Positions 8,417 through 16,991 of a DNA stretch of 34,700 bases are shown here, piece after piece. Under the pieces are notes generated by a model that was not told the DNA's origin, searched no databases, and was given only the letters and a program-made list of their open reading frames with translations. How positions within the stretch are numbered: position 1 is the stretch's first letter; each line of letters starts with the position of its first letter. The DNA lies in contig VXNO01000004.1 in assembly GCA_009840575.1 (NCBI GenBank), positions 1-34,700 of the forward strand. The letters are read 5' to 3'. The position numbers and the translations under genes are program-made. The DNA comes from Chloroflexota bacterium. Its GTDB lineage: Bacteria > Chloroflexota > Anaerolineae > Aggregatilineales > Phototrophicaceae.

Positions 8417-10007
8417 GCCGCCGAAACTCGTCCGCGCGGCCCGCCAGCAAAAAGTCCAGCACGATGGAATCGACCAAACGCTCGACCGGCGCGCGGTCAT
8501 CGGTGAAGACGATGTCGCTTTCGCCCAGCGGCACCAGCGCTTCCGCCGCTTGCTCCAGGACGTCGTAAAGCCGCGCATCAACCGAGTCGACGCGATAGGC
8601 GAGGTTTTCGCGCAGGTTGCTTGCTTGGCTGGGCTGGGCGGTCGCCACCAGGATGGTATTGAAGGACTGCGGCACATCCAGGGCATGAACGCTGGGGAAG
8701 ACTTGCAGCAATGTGTTCGTGAGTGCATCAACCAGCCGCCGGTCGGTATCGGTGCGCCCGACATTGATAGCCAGCGCGCCATCATCAGCCAGCCGCGATT
8801 TGACCTCGCCGAAGAATTCGGCAGTCGTCAGGTGCCAGGGAATATACGGCGGGCGGTAGGCGTCAATGCCAATCACGGTGAACTGGCGGCCAAGGTTGCG
8901 CAGTTCATAACGACCGTCGCCGGCGATGGCTTGCAATGACGGCATCTGCGCGCCGTTCATGTCAAAGAAGTCTGCGCCGACCTGAATAATCTCGGCATCC
9001 AGCTCAATGCCTGTCATGACGATATCGCCATACACCGCTTGGTACTGGCGCGCTGTTGTGCCAGCCGCCAAACCGATGAGCAACAAAGATTCCACCTGGT
9101 CGGCGTGGAAGGGCGGCGCATTGAAGTAGGGCGCAGCCAAAAAGTATTGCCAGGTGCCGCCGTAGAAAAGCTCGTTTTCATGCCACTGGCTGTGCACGCC
9201 TTGCCCTTCGTTGAGATACAGGTAGCGATAGCCAGCGCCGTCTTCCTGCACTTGAATGTAGTTGTATTCACTTTCGCCATCGTATAGCAGCCTTGCGTCA
9301 GCGGCTGGCGGACGCAGTGGCGATGCCAACGCCGAGCGAGCCAGCAGCGCGATAATCAGCGGCAGCAGCAGATAGCGCCATGCCGGCCGAGGCTGGAGCC
9401 GCAGCAAAGGCAGGAACGCGGCGAAGTATAAAATGCCCGAAAATAGCAGGAAAGTGCGCGCCGTGCCCAGCTGCGGGATGGTAACCAGCACCGGCAGGAA
9501 GGTGCCCAGCAAGCTGCCCAAGGTGCTGATGGCATAGACCTGCCCGGCGACTTTGCCCGCCTCCGTGACATCCCCCACAGCGAGGCGGATGACAAAGGGC
9601 GAGACCATGCCCAAGAGCGTGATTGGCAGCGCGAACAGCACCAGGATGACGAGAAAAGAGCCCAGCGCCAGCGCCGCCTCCGCGCCAAAGACAGCCTGCG
9701 CCGCCCGTGATATGATGGGACGAGCCAACAGCGGGATCAAAGCCGCCAGGAATGCCGCCCAAAGGAGTATCTGCAGCAAAAGTGGCGCATAAGGCCTGCG
9801 GTCCGCCAGCCGCCCGCCAAGAAAGTAACCAACTGTGAGATACAGCAGCATCAAGCCGATGACATTTGCCCAGACCAGATTGCTGTTGCCAAATACATTG
9901 CCCAGCAGGCGCGAAGCCGAAAGCTCAATCGCCAACGTCGTCATACCGCTGATGAAAGCGATCAGGTACAAGGTCGGCTTGCGGATAGTTTCAGGCGCGA
10001 TTGACAA
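8409..10007 (-). CDS. Membrane-bound spermidine-synthase-like protein (MFS-like N-terminus fused to a methyltransferase-fold domain)
   Basis: The 532-residue protein has two parts. The N-terminal half holds about seven membrane segments, with LIAFISGMTTLAIELSASRLLG and TLGSLLGTFLP typical of the spermidine-synthase-fused membrane family. The C-terminal half is a Rossmann-like domain with LLLIGLAAGTTARQ, TGIELDAEII and FTVIGIDAYRPPYIP. Only one Asp of the usual aminopropyl-transfer Asp pair is visible (IDAYRPP), so the true substrate is uncertain. The frame has no ATG. I choose TTG at 10007 because GGAAG lies five bases upstream and because the other TTG (10043) would fall inside the likely -10 box. 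It is coupled to the downstream DUF1461 gene. Confidence 0.82.
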   Translation of the reverse strand: MSIAPETIRKPTLYLIAFISGMTTLAIELSASRLLGNVFGNSNLVWANVIGLMLLYLTVGYFLGGRLADRRPYAPLLLQILLWAAFLAALIPLLARPIISRAAQAVFGAEAALALGSFLVILVLFALPITLLGMVSPFVIRLAVGDVTEAGKVAGQVYAISTLGSLLGTFLPVLVTIPQLGTARTFLLFSGILYFAAFLPLLRLQPRPAWRYLLLPLIIALLARSALASPLRPPAADARLLYDGESEYNYIQVQEDGAGYRYLYLNEGQGVHSQWHENELFYGGTWQYFLAAPYFNAPPFHADQVESLLLIGLAAGTTARQYQAVYGDIVMTGIELDAEIIQVGADFFDMNGAQMPSLQAIAGDGRYELRNLGRQFTVIGIDAYRPPYIPWHLTTAEFFGEVKSRLADDGALAINVGRTDTDRRLVDALTNTLLQVFPSVHALDVPQSFNTILVATAQPSQASNLRENLAYRVDSVDARLYDVLEQAAEALVPLGESDIVFTDDRAPVERLVDSIVLDFLLAGRADEFRRHE

Positions 10008-10042
10008 GGCGACTTCCGGCGGCTGGCGTAGCGCTGCGCGCA

Positions 10043-10071
10043 AGTATGCGGCGGCAGAAGCGAAAAATCAA
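10043..10071 (-). promoter_or_regulatory. Candidate promoter for the spermidine-synthase-like/DUF1461 operon
   Basis: On the reverse strand TTGATT (10071-10066), a 17-base spacer and CATACT (10048-10043) predict a start near 10036. That leaves a leader of about 29 bases before TTG 10007, with GGAAG as Shine-Dalgarno. The -35 box overlaps the first base of the divergent GNAT start codon. Confidence 0.4.
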
Positions 10072-10748
10072 TGATGCTCACAATCCGCAAAGCCGTCTCA
10101 TCCGACTTGTCCGCCATCGCGCAAATTACTGAAGACACATTCCAGGAGCACATACAACCGGGCGTGACGCGCCTGCAAAACAATCTGCTGCTGGTCGCGG
10201 AGCTGCAGGGCGTGGTGGTGGGATTCGCCGCCAATTTTCAGACGCGCTCGGCGTATGGCGAGGGGCGCTTTGAGCTGGATTTGCTGGCTGTCGACCCGTC
10301 CGCGCGGGGCAGGGGGGTGGGCTATTCGCTGTTGTCAGGCTGCATACAAAGGGCGTCCGTTAGTAGCGCGGATGTGCTGCGTGCCTTGGTGCGCGCCGAC
10401 AACCTCGCCATGAGCCAGCTCTGCGCGCGCGGGGGGTTGCAACGTTCCGCGCAGCCCTATGTTTTGTATATTGCTCGCCCCCCTCGCCCCCCCCGACGAG
10501 TCAGGGGGAGGCAGAGCGTCCGAGCAGGGCATCTGGTGTCGGTGGACACCTTGACTTACCGCGGCATCTGGCTGGAAGGCGACTTGTCCCAGGCAGCAAT
10601 CGCCCAGGCGCAGCAAATCGCTAGAGCAGAAAATCGCTCGCGCATCGGGGCGCTGGTGCCCACTGCGGATGCGCCGGTCGCCGCGCTGTTGAGCGAGAAC
10701 GGCTTTGCGGCGGTCGGCACGTTCTATTGGTGGTCTTCTAGCTTGTGA
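10071..10748 (+). CDS. GNAT-family acetyltransferase, apparently tandem (second half degenerate)
   Basis: This 225-residue protein has a first GNAT fold at residues 1-135, with LDLLAVDPSARGRGVGYSLL as the acetyl-CoA loop and VRADNLAMSQLCARGGL as the C-terminal block. After an Arg/Pro-rich linker (RPPRPPRRVRGRQ), residues 155-225 look like the end of a second GNAT fold (ALVPTADAPVAALLSENGFAAVGTFYW). The linker is coded by a palindromic G/C-rich repeat (10473-10517) that keeps the frame open. The start may be 10071 or the ATG at 10074; no good Shine-Dalgarno is seen. Its end overlaps the opposite oxidase gene by 11 bases. The substrate is unknown. Confidence 0.85.
   Translation: MMLTIRKAVSSDLSAIAQITEDTFQEHIQPGVTRLQNNLLLVAELQGVVVGFAANFQTRSAYGEGRFELDLLAVDPSARGRGVGYSLLSGCIQRASVSSADVLRALVRADNLAMSQLCARGGLQRSAQPYVLYIARPPRPPRRVRGRQSVRAGHLVSVDTLTYRGIWLEGDLSQAAIAQAQQIARAENRSRIGALVPTADAPVAALLSENGFAAVGTFYWWSSSL
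10473..10517 (+). repeat. Palindromic G/C-rich repeat inside the GNAT gene (third member of the 26.8-kb repeat family)
   Basis: GCTC at 10473-10476 pairs with GAGC at 10514-10517, and long C runs pair with GGGGGAGG inside. The layout (GCTC, C-rich arm, ...CGA..., G-rich arm, AGAGC) matches the copy at 26804-26853. Its 45 bases are a multiple of three and code for an Arg/Pro linker. Confidence 0.55.
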
Positions 10749-11883
10749 AGCGCGCCAGCTTGAAGAGGCTGTCATTGTGTGGCGTGCCGCCATCCAGCGC
10801 GAGTTCGCTGAGCATCTTGCCGATAGTCGTGCTGAACTTGAAGCCGTGCCCGCTGAAGCCCGCGCCTATCACCACATGGGCGTATTCGGGATGCTTGTCG
10901 ACGATGAAATGTTCATCCGGCGTCTGCGTATACAGGCAGATGCGCTGGCTCTGCACGGGCGCATCAGCGACACCGGGGATCTGCGCGCGCAGGAAGGGGC
11001 GTAGCCTATCGATATCTTCCGTCGTGGGTGCATAGTCGACTTCGTCAGGATGCGCCACAGCCGGCCCGGCATGGAATGCGACTTTGAATCCCGACCCGCC
11101 GTGCGCGGGGATGCCATAAATCGCTTCGCCATCACGGTTGCGTAGATGCGCGATATAGACCGGGCAATGCTTGGCGCTGTGCAGTCCTAAATCAGCCGGC
11201 GCGAGAAAATTGAGCTGGCAGCGCAGAACCCGCAGCGGCAGGTCGATGCCCGTTTGCGCCAACAGCGATTTCGCCCAAGAGCCAGCCGTTACGACCAGCT
11301 TGCCAGCCGAGAACTCGCCGCGGCTGGTAGATACTTCGACGCTGTCTCTGCCGATGCGAATGGACGGCACGGCGGTGTTGTCAAGCGCTTCCGCTCCATT
11401 GGCGCGCGCCAACTGGATATGCCCGCGGACGGCGCGCGACGCCCGCACGAAGCCGCTGTCTGGCTGATAAAGCGCCGTGAAGTTGTCATCAAAGCGAAAT
11501 TGCGGGAATTGCTTCTGTGCCTCTTCGGGCGAAAGCAACTCATGCGCGAGTCCGCTATCCCGCACAGAGGCGATTGTCGCAGCCAGGGTCGGGTCATCCG
11601 CAGGCCCAAAGTCGATGCCGCCCGTCTTTGTTACCAGCCGCTGCCCGAGCTCATCTTCCAGCGCAAACCACAGCGGGTAGGTGTCTTTCGCCAATTCGAC
11701 ATAAGCAGGGTCGTCATAGGAATAACGGATAATGCGCGAAAAACCATAGGAGCTGCCGCGCTGGTGGTCAACCTCAAACTGCTCCAGCAGCAGCACGCGC
11801 TGCCCGCGCCGACTGAGGTAGTGGGCGGCTGCGCTGCCCATAGCGCCCGCGCCGATTACGATGGCGTCGAAGGATTTTCTCAT
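10738..11883 (-). CDS. Monomeric sarcosine oxidase / N-methyl-amino-acid oxidase family (SolA-like) flavoprotein
   Basis: This 381-residue FAD-dependent amine oxidase of the MSOX family probably demethylates an N-methyl amino acid with release of formaldehyde and H2O2. The dinucleotide site IGAGAMGSAAAHYL (10-23), SRIIRYSY (49-56), GFKVAFH with the oxygen-activating Lys (267), and ICLYTQTPDEHFIVD with the Cys (316) that binds FAD covalently are all present. The end GAGFSGHGFKFSTTIG is also typical. Length matches the family (about 385-390). The ATG at 11883 is preceded by AGGGAA; the longer frame reads the upstream gene. It starts 22 bases after the DUF58 gene, so it may be co-transcribed with moxR, an odd partner. 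The exact substrate is not known. Confidence 0.88.
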   Translation of the reverse strand: MRKSFDAIVIGAGAMGSAAAHYLSRRGQRVLLLEQFEVDHQRGSSYGFSRIIRYSYDDPAYVELAKDTYPLWFALEDELGQRLVTKTGGIDFGPADDPTLAATIASVRDSGLAHELLSPEEAQKQFPQFRFDDNFTALYQPDSGFVRASRAVRGHIQLARANGAEALDNTAVPSIRIGRDSVEVSTSRGEFSAGKLVVTAGSWAKSLLAQTGIDLPLRVLRCQLNFLAPADLGLHSAKHCPVYIAHLRNRDGEAIYGIPAHGGSGFKVAFHAGPAVAHPDEVDYAPTTEDIDRLRPFLRAQIPGVADAPVQSQRICLYTQTPDEHFIVDKHPEYAHVVIGAGFSGHGFKFSTTIGKMLSELALDGGTPHNDSLFKLARFTS

Positions 11884-11905
11884 ATTGTTCCCTGTTTTCT
11901 GTCGC

Positions 11906-13162
11906 TCAAATCGGACGTTGCTCCAGCGCCAGCCCGATGTCGTCGCCTTTGGACACAATCAAAGCGGCGATATTCGCCAATTGCAGCATACCGCGCGCCT
12001 CGCTTGAATCCAGCTGCGGGTTGAAGGTCGCCGGGTCGATGAAAACACAAAAGGGGCGGATGCCGCGCCGCTGCAAGACCTGCGCTTCAGTGATCCAGCC
12101 TGGATCCAGCGAGCTCGTGATGATCATCAAGGTCGTGCCGCGCGTGAACTGCATGGCCTCCAGGGACAGCATCTCGCGCAGGCTCATTTCCGATGTGCAT
12201 TTAGCGACAGCCAGCGCCGACCAGACCATCGCCAACTGCCGATCGCCGCGGTCAGGCAAGACAAAGTGCCGGTTGGGGCTGTATGCGCCGAAGCCAAGCA
12301 CGCGCTCGTCATCGATGAAGTGCTTTGCCAGCGAAGCCGCGATGACCACAGCATATTCTTCTGTGGCTGGCGGGATCTGCGCTGAGGACGGTATGATGGT
12401 GCCGCCGGGGCTGGCTCGGCGGATGCTGCCGTCATCATAAGCCGATTTCGCGGAAAAGTCGCAAAACAGCCAGATATCCACCAGCGGGTCCAACTCAAAT
12501 TCCTTGACCATCAATTCCCCCGTGCGCGCGGTGGATCGCCAGTGAATGCGATTCATGCTGTCGCCGGGCACATAGTCGCGGATGCTGCTGGCGTTGGTGG
12601 TGATATTGTGTGTGAGTTGCCGCTGCGCATCGCCGCCAGAAAGCAAGCCGACCGGCAGCAGCACGCGCCGAATCTCGACAACGCGCGGATAAACAATCAG
12701 CTTTTCGGTCGCGCCCAGCCGCCGCGGCGATTGGAACAAGCCAAAGGGGTCGCTGCTGACGACGGTGACAGGGCCCAGCCGGAATTCGCCGCGCACCGAA
12801 CAGACCGTCTCGGCTGTCCAGCGGTATTCGCGCTTGCCAAACAGGCTGGGCGCGACATGGCTGGCGCGGTGCCCGGGCAACGTGGAATGGTCGCGGACCT
12901 CCAGCCAGAGCTTGGGCAGCCGATTCGTCCTGCGCAGGCTGAAACTTTCGCGGAAGACGCGGCTCACTTGCGAGCGACGGCTGCGCGTGCGGCGGCGCAG
13001 GGCAATGCCACGCAGCGATTGCCAGGTCCACAAGCGCGCCAGCAGCAGCAATGCCGCCACCAGCCAGGCGATGACAAATAGCAGGGCGCGCCCGGTGAAG
13101 AGCGCGATGACGATGCTGAGCGCAGCCAGCAGGTAGAGCGCTCGGCGGCGTGCGGCTGGCAT
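11906..13162 (-). CDS. DUF58 domain-containing membrane-anchored protein
   Basis: The 418-residue product begins with two hydrophobic segments (about residues 7-45) followed by a basic stretch. It then has a beta-rich region (GEFRLGPVTVVSSDPFGLF) and the DUF58 signature IRDYVPGDSMNRIHWRSTARTG, leading into a vWA-like domain (VDIWLFCDFSA, with TTLMIITSSLDP later). Proteins of this type usually pair with a MoxR ATPase in complexes thought to assist maturation of metalloproteins or envelope proteins; the exact role is unknown. It starts six bases after the moxR stop, so the two are an operon. Confidence 0.9.
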   Translation of the reverse strand: MPAARRRALYLLAALSIVIALFTGRALLFVIAWLVAALLLLARLWTWQSLRGIALRRRTRSRRSQVSRVFRESFSLRRTNRLPKLWLEVRDHSTLPGHRASHVAPSLFGKREYRWTAETVCSVRGEFRLGPVTVVSSDPFGLFQSPRRLGATEKLIVYPRVVEIRRVLLPVGLLSGGDAQRQLTHNITTNASSIRDYVPGDSMNRIHWRSTARTGELMVKEFELDPLVDIWLFCDFSAKSAYDDGSIRRASPGGTIIPSSAQIPPATEEYAVVIAASLAKHFIDDERVLGFGAYSPNRHFVLPDRGDRQLAMVWSALAVAKCTSEMSLREMLSLEAMQFTRGTTLMIITSSLDPGWITEAQVLQRRGIRPFCVFIDPATFNPQLDSSEARGMLQLANIAALIVSKGDDIGLALEQRPI

Positions 13163-13168
13163 GGAAAA

Positions 13169-14167
13169 TCAGCGAACCGATGCGCCCGGCACCGGCGTCG
13201 CTCCCAGGATGTCCTGGACGATCGTGCGCGAGGTGATATTTTTGATGCGCGCCGCGGGACCCACGATGATGCGGTGCGCCAACGTTACCTCCGCCAGCGC
13301 CTTGACATCATCGGGGATGACGAAGTCGCGCCCGCTCATGGCTGCCCGCGCCTGCGCCGTGCGGAAGAGCGCCAAAGACCCGCGCGGACTGCTGCCCAGA
13401 TAGACATCGCTGTGCCGCCGCGACGCCGTTATCAAATTGATGATGTACTGCTGCACTTCCTTCGCTACATAGACATCCTTGATGGCTTGCTGCACAGTCA
13501 GCAATTCTTGCAGGCTGACAACCTGCTGCAAGTTTTGCAAAGGATGCTGATATTGCTGCGAGGCGAGGACGCGCAGCTCGTCCTGCGGCTGTGGATAACC
13601 CATCTTGATGCGGATCAAGAAGCGGTCCAGCTGCGCCTCAGGCAAAGGAAAAGTGCCCTCGTATTCAATCGGGTTCTGCGTCGCCATGATAAGGAATGGG
13701 TTGCTGAGGCGGTAGGTAACGCCATCGACGGTCATCTGCCCCTCTTCCATGGCTTCCAGCAGCGCCGATTGAGTCTTGGGTGTGGCGCGATTGATCTCAT
13801 CAGCCAGCACAATCTGCGCCATGATAGGCCCCGCGCGGAACTCAAACTCGCGCGATTTCGGGTTAAATATCGACACGCCCGTGATATCCGACGGCAGCAT
13901 ATCCGGCGTGAACTGGATGCGGCTGAAGCTGCAGCCCACCGCCTTCGCCAGCGACTTCGCCATCATCGTCTTGCCGACGCCGGGGATATCTTCCAGCAGC
14001 AGGTGCCCGCGGCACAACAAGCCCAATGCGGTGAGACGGATCTCGTTGCGCTTGCCCAAGATTACCTGGCTGACCGCGCTCACAATGCGCTCGGTTAACT
14101 CCTGAACCGAACCCGCCGTGGGCTGCGCGCGCGGACTGCGCTTCGCCGTATTTGGATTTTCGCTCAT
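13169..14167 (-). CDS. MoxR-family AAA+ ATPase
   Basis: This 332-residue AAA+ chaperone-like ATPase shows Walker [17 protein letters not shown], Walker [24 protein letters not shown], sensor 1 [23 protein letters not shown] and [16 protein letters not shown], all typical of MoxR. The start is ATG 14167 ([10 protein letters not shown]); the frame stays open further upstream to 14365 but that stretch crosses the probable promoter. It leads the moxR-DUF58-oxidase operon. No transglutaminase or extra vWA gene, often found in such operons, is present. Confidence 0.93.
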   Translation of the reverse strand: MSENPNTAKRSPRAQPTAGSVQELTERIVSAVSQVILGKRNEIRLTALGLLCRGHLLLEDIPGVGKTMMAKSLAKAVGCSFSRIQFTPDMLPSDITGVSIFNPKSREFEFRAGPIMAQIVLADEINRATPKTQSALLEAMEEGQMTVDGVTYRLSNPFLIMATQNPIEYEGTFPLPEAQLDRFLIRIKMGYPQPQDELRVLASQQYQHPLQNLQQVVSLQELLTVQQAIKDVYVAKEVQQYIINLITASRRHSDVYLGSSPRGSLALFRTAQARAAMSGRDFVIPDDVKALAEVTLAHRIIVGPAARIKNITSRTIVQDILGATPVPGASVR

Positions 14168-14200
14168 GCAGCACAATCCGCTATTCACCGAACCTGTTAC

Positions 14201-14206
14201 AGTATA
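14201..14206 (-). promoter_or_regulatory. Candidate -10 box of the moxR operon
   Basis: The reverse strand reads TATACT here, 33 bases before the moxR ATG, with only a weak match for a -35 box (GCTACA at 14229-14224, 17-base spacer). Confidence 0.35.
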
Positions 14207-14265
14207 GCGAAATCTGAAAACTGTGTAGCGGCTGCGACGGGCGATTGACTTTGCCCATATCCAGC

Positions 14266-14293
14266 TTGAAATGCTGCGCGCAGAAACTATACT
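14266..14293 (+). promoter_or_regulatory. Candidate promoter for the Roadblock protein and pyrG
   Basis: TTGAAA (14266-14271), a 16-base spacer and TATACT (14288-14293) form a good sigma70-type promoter. The start near 14300 gives a leader of about 70 bases before the GTG at 14369. Confidence 0.55.
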
Positions 14294-14368
14294 AGCTGTC
14301 ATGCGCGGCGCAGATATACACATCCTCGCAGCAGCGCCTTGGGCAACCAAAAGAACAGGAATCATGCC

Positions 14369-14743
14369 GTGTCAGACGCCCCTGCCGAGCGCCTTGCCGA
14401 GTGCCTGAACAGCCTGCGCGCGTCGACCCCCGGCCTAGAAGCCGCGGCGGTAACCAGTGTAGAAGGCATCATCATCGCGGCATCCTTGCCCGACGACCTG
14501 GGCGGGGCGCGCATTGACGCCATGAGCGCGGCTATGCTGGCGCTGGGTGAACGGATTGCCGCCGAGCTGGGGCGGGGTGAGCTGGAGCAGGTCTTCATCA
14601 AAGGGCGGGCGGGCTATGCGCTGCTGCAGGCGCTGGATGAGAATTGCCAGTTAGTCGTCCTAGCGAGTGAGGACGCGCAGCTTGGCTTACTCTTCCTGGA
14701 TATGCGCGCTGCCGGCGAAGACCTGCGCAAGCTCTTGACATGA
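14369..14743 (+). CDS. Roadblock/LC7 domain protein
   Basis: This 124-residue single-domain protein has the Roadblock/LC7 pattern: helix [21 protein letters not shown], then [40 protein letters not shown] and [22 protein letters not shown]. Bacterial members of this fold (MglB type) usually regulate small Ras-like GTPases, but no such GTPase lies in the window. The GTG start is chosen because AGGA lies about nine bases upstream and because the family fold starts soon after; the frame is open to a TTG at 14339. pyrG begins 28 bases downstream, so they probably share a transcript. The partner is unknown. Confidence 0.82.
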   Translation: MSDAPAERLAECLNSLRASTPGLEAAAVTSVEGIIIAASLPDDLGGARIDAMSAAMLALGERIAAELGRGELEQVFIKGRAGYALLQALDENCQLVVLASEDAQLGLLFLDMRAAGEDLRKLLT

Positions 14744-14771
14744 CGATTGACAGGGAAAAAAGGGAAAATAA

Positions 14772-16406
14772 GTGAAACCAAAATACATCTTCTGTACAGG
14801 CGGCGTCGTCAGCTCAGTCGGCAAAGGGCTGACTGTCGCCTCCATCGGGCGCATCTTGAAAGCGCGCGGCTTGAAGGTCGCCATCCAAAAGCTGGACCCT
14901 TACCTCAATGTTGATCCCGGCACGATGAGTCCCTATCAGCATGGCGAGGTCTTCGTCACTTCTGATGGCGCGGAGACCGACCTCGACCTGGGGCATTATG
15001 AACGGTTCGTGGACGAGCCAGTCAGCCGACTCTCTAATGTAACCGCCGGGCAGGTCTACCTCACCGTCATCGAGAAAGAACGCAAAGGCGATTACCTGGG
15101 TGGCACCATCCAGGTCGTGCCGCATATCACCAATGAAATCAAGCGCTGCATCAAGCTCCTGGGCAAGCGCGCCGCTGCCGATGTCGTCATCGTCGAGGTG
15201 GGCGGCACCGCCGGCGATATCGAAAGCCTGCCTTTCCTGGAGGCGCTGCGACAACTGCGTACCGAGTTCGGCCGCCGCGATACGCTCAATGTGCATGTTA
15301 CTTTCTTGCCGCACATCGGCGCGACTGGCGAGCTAAAGACCAAGCCAACCCAGCACAGCGTGCGCGAACTGCGCGGCATCGGTATCCAGCCCAATGTCAT
15401 CATCGCGCGCACCGACCACCCGGTCAACCAGGAAATCATCAACAAAATCGCGCTCTTCTGCGATGTGGACGAAAATGCCGTCATCCCGCTGCAGACTACC
15501 GACAGCATCTATGCCGTGCCGCTGATCATCGAAGCCAGTGGCTTGGGCGATTTCATCTGTGAGTGCTTCCAACTACAGCCCAAGACACCCGACCTGAGCG
15601 CCTGGCGCGCCATCGTGAGCCGCCGCCAGCAAAGCGCGGGCTGCCTGCGTATTGGCATCGTTGGCAAATATGTCGAGCTGCACGACGCCTATATGTCCGT
15701 CAAGGAATCGCTGGTGCATGCGGCAATCCAGCGCCGGCAAGCCCTCGATATCCACTGGATTCACTCTGGTGAGCTGGAGAAAGGCAAGTGGCTGGACAAG
15801 CTGGATTCGCTGGATGGCATCGTCGTGCCGGGTGGATTCGGCTATCGCGGCATCGAAGGCAAGATCATCGCCGCCGCCCATGCGCGCGAGCACAAAGTGC
15901 CTTATCTGGGCTTGTGCCTGGGCATGCAAGTCATGTGCATCGAATACGCGCGCAATGTGCTGGGCTTGGATGACGCCAACAGCTCCGAGTTTGATGTCAG
16001 CACGCCGCACCCGGTCATTGACCTGATGCTGGAGCAGCGTGACATCACCGATTTGGGTGGCACGATGCGCCTGGGCGAGTACCCCTGCGTCTTACAAGCC
16101 AACTCCTTGGCGGCTGCTACATATGCCAAGCCGCAGATCATGGAGCGACACCGCCACCGCTTTGAATTCAACAATGCCTACCGCGAGGCTTTCCTGCGAG
16201 GCGGCGTGGCATTCAGCGGCTTAAGCCCCGATGGCGTCTTGGTGGAGATCGCCGAATTGCAAGACCACCCTTTTATGCTGGGCTGTCAATTTCATCCTGA
16301 GTTCCTCAGCCGTCCCAATCGCCCCCACCCGCTCTTTGACGCCTTCATCGGCGCGGCGGCGGAATACCAAGCCGAGATGGGGCATCTTCGTCAACGGCTG
16401 GCTTGA
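14772..16406 (+). CDS. pyrG: CTP synthase
   Basis: This 544-residue enzyme makes CTP from UTP, ATP and glutamine. The N-terminal synthetase domain carries GGVVSSVGKGLTVASIG (P-loop) and LDPYLNVDPGTMSPYQHGEV. The C-terminal glutamine amidotransferase carries GGFGYRGIEGK, the nucleophile Cys in GLCLGMQ, and CQFHPEFLSRP with His and Glu of the triad. Length is normal. The GTG start has AGGGAAAATAA before it. It is the second gene after the Roadblock protein and ends ten bases from the convergent Hsp20 gene. Confidence 0.98.
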   Translation: MKPKYIFCTGGVVSSVGKGLTVASIGRILKARGLKVAIQKLDPYLNVDPGTMSPYQHGEVFVTSDGAETDLDLGHYERFVDEPVSRLSNVTAGQVYLTVIEKERKGDYLGGTIQVVPHITNEIKRCIKLLGKRAAADVVIVEVGGTAGDIESLPFLEALRQLRTEFGRRDTLNVHVTFLPHIGATGELKTKPTQHSVRELRGIGIQPNVIIARTDHPVNQEIINKIALFCDVDENAVIPLQTTDSIYAVPLIIEASGLGDFICECFQLQPKTPDLSAWRAIVSRRQQSAGCLRIGIVGKYVELHDAYMSVKESLVHAAIQRRQALDIHWIHSGELEKGKWLDKLDSLDGIVVPGGFGYRGIEGKIIAAAHAREHKVPYLGLCLGMQVMCIEYARNVLGLDDANSSEFDVSTPHPVIDLMLEQRDITDLGGTMRLGEYPCVLQANSLAAATYAKPQIMERHRHRFEFNNAYREAFLRGGVAFSGLSPDGVLVEIAELQDHPFMLGCQFHPEFLSRPNRPHPLFDAFIGAAAEYQAEMGHLRQRLA

Positions 16407-16416
16407 GAGCGGCGCT

Positions 16417-16854
16417 CTATTCCACTGGCGTTACGGCGATATTGCCATAGACGCCTTCATCAAGCGGCAGACTGATGAGCAGACGGCCGCCGCCTTCGAC
16501 CTTGGCGCGCGCTTCTTGCGCCTTGACCGGGACAGACAGCTCAATCTCCCGCGAAATAGGCCCAAAGCGCCGCTCTTGCAGCAGGAATCGCGCTGATGTA
16601 GGCGTCGGCTCCGGCTCGGTTTGCACATGGATCGTCAAGATGTTGGATTCCAGGCTGATATCGATGCTCTCTTTGACCAGCCCGTCTATACATTGCGTGC
16701 TGATGTAGAGATGCCCTTCCGCTTCGTACATATCCACTTGCAGCTGCTCGGGATTGCTGGTTACGGCGCGGATGCCTTTTTCTACCTGGCGCGTGATTTG
16801 CTCGCCGATCTGTTGGATATCGCGCAGCGGGTCAAAGCGCGTTTCGTTTTTCAT
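16417..16854 (-). CDS. Small heat shock protein, Hsp20/alpha-crystallin family
   Basis: This 145-residue protein starts with a helical segment (RFDPLRDIQQIGEQITRQ). An alpha-crystallin domain follows from about residue 37 (LQVDMYEAEGHLYISTQ...) to VEGGGRLLISLPL, the family's A-x-n-G-x-L type signature. The C-terminal tail NIAVTPVE contains an I-x-V motif of the kind that joins subunits in sHsp oligomers. It is an ATP-independent holdase. The ATG at 16854 has GAGGGAG about seven bases upstream; an in-frame GTG at 16884 is less likely. It ends ten bases from pyrG. Confidence 0.85.
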   Translation of the reverse strand: MKNETRFDPLRDIQQIGEQITRQVEKGIRAVTSNPEQLQVDMYEAEGHLYISTQCIDGLVKESIDISLESNILTIHVQTEPEPTPTSARFLLQERRFGPISREIELSVPVKAQEARAKVEGGGRLLISLPLDEGVYGNIAVTPVE

Positions 16855-16887
16855 GGTCGCTCCCTCGTCGTCTGGCTCCTTCACGGT

Positions 16888-16918
16888 AGTATACGCGCGC
16901 GATGAAAATGTGTTGCAA
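16888..16918 (-). promoter_or_regulatory. Candidate promoter for the hsp20 gene
   Basis: The reverse strand has TATACT (16893-16888) and TTGCAA (16918-16913) with a long 19-base spacer. The leader to ATG 16854 would be about 27 bases. The long spacer makes the -35 box doubtful. No CIRCE-like inverted repeat was seen. Confidence 0.35.
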
Positions 16919-16991
16919 GCTGGGGGCTATGATGCGCGCCAACTTTCGTTTATGATGCGAGACCCGGCACGAAGCGCGAGGCAAGCTCAAC

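Noticed and set aside
8417-8785. N-terminal extension of the DUF1461 frame
   Set aside because: It only reads the upstream synthase-like gene in another frame; the ATG at 8416 with its stop overlap is the natural start.
10441-10520. Long C runs as a possible frameshift or sequencing error in the GNAT gene
   Set aside because: The frame stays open and continues into a sensible GNAT-like C-terminus, and the run is explained by the palindromic repeat.
16920-16960. Two TATGAT boxes upstream of pheA as promoters
   Set aside because: Neither has a -35 match at 16-18 bases; the support is too weak to list.
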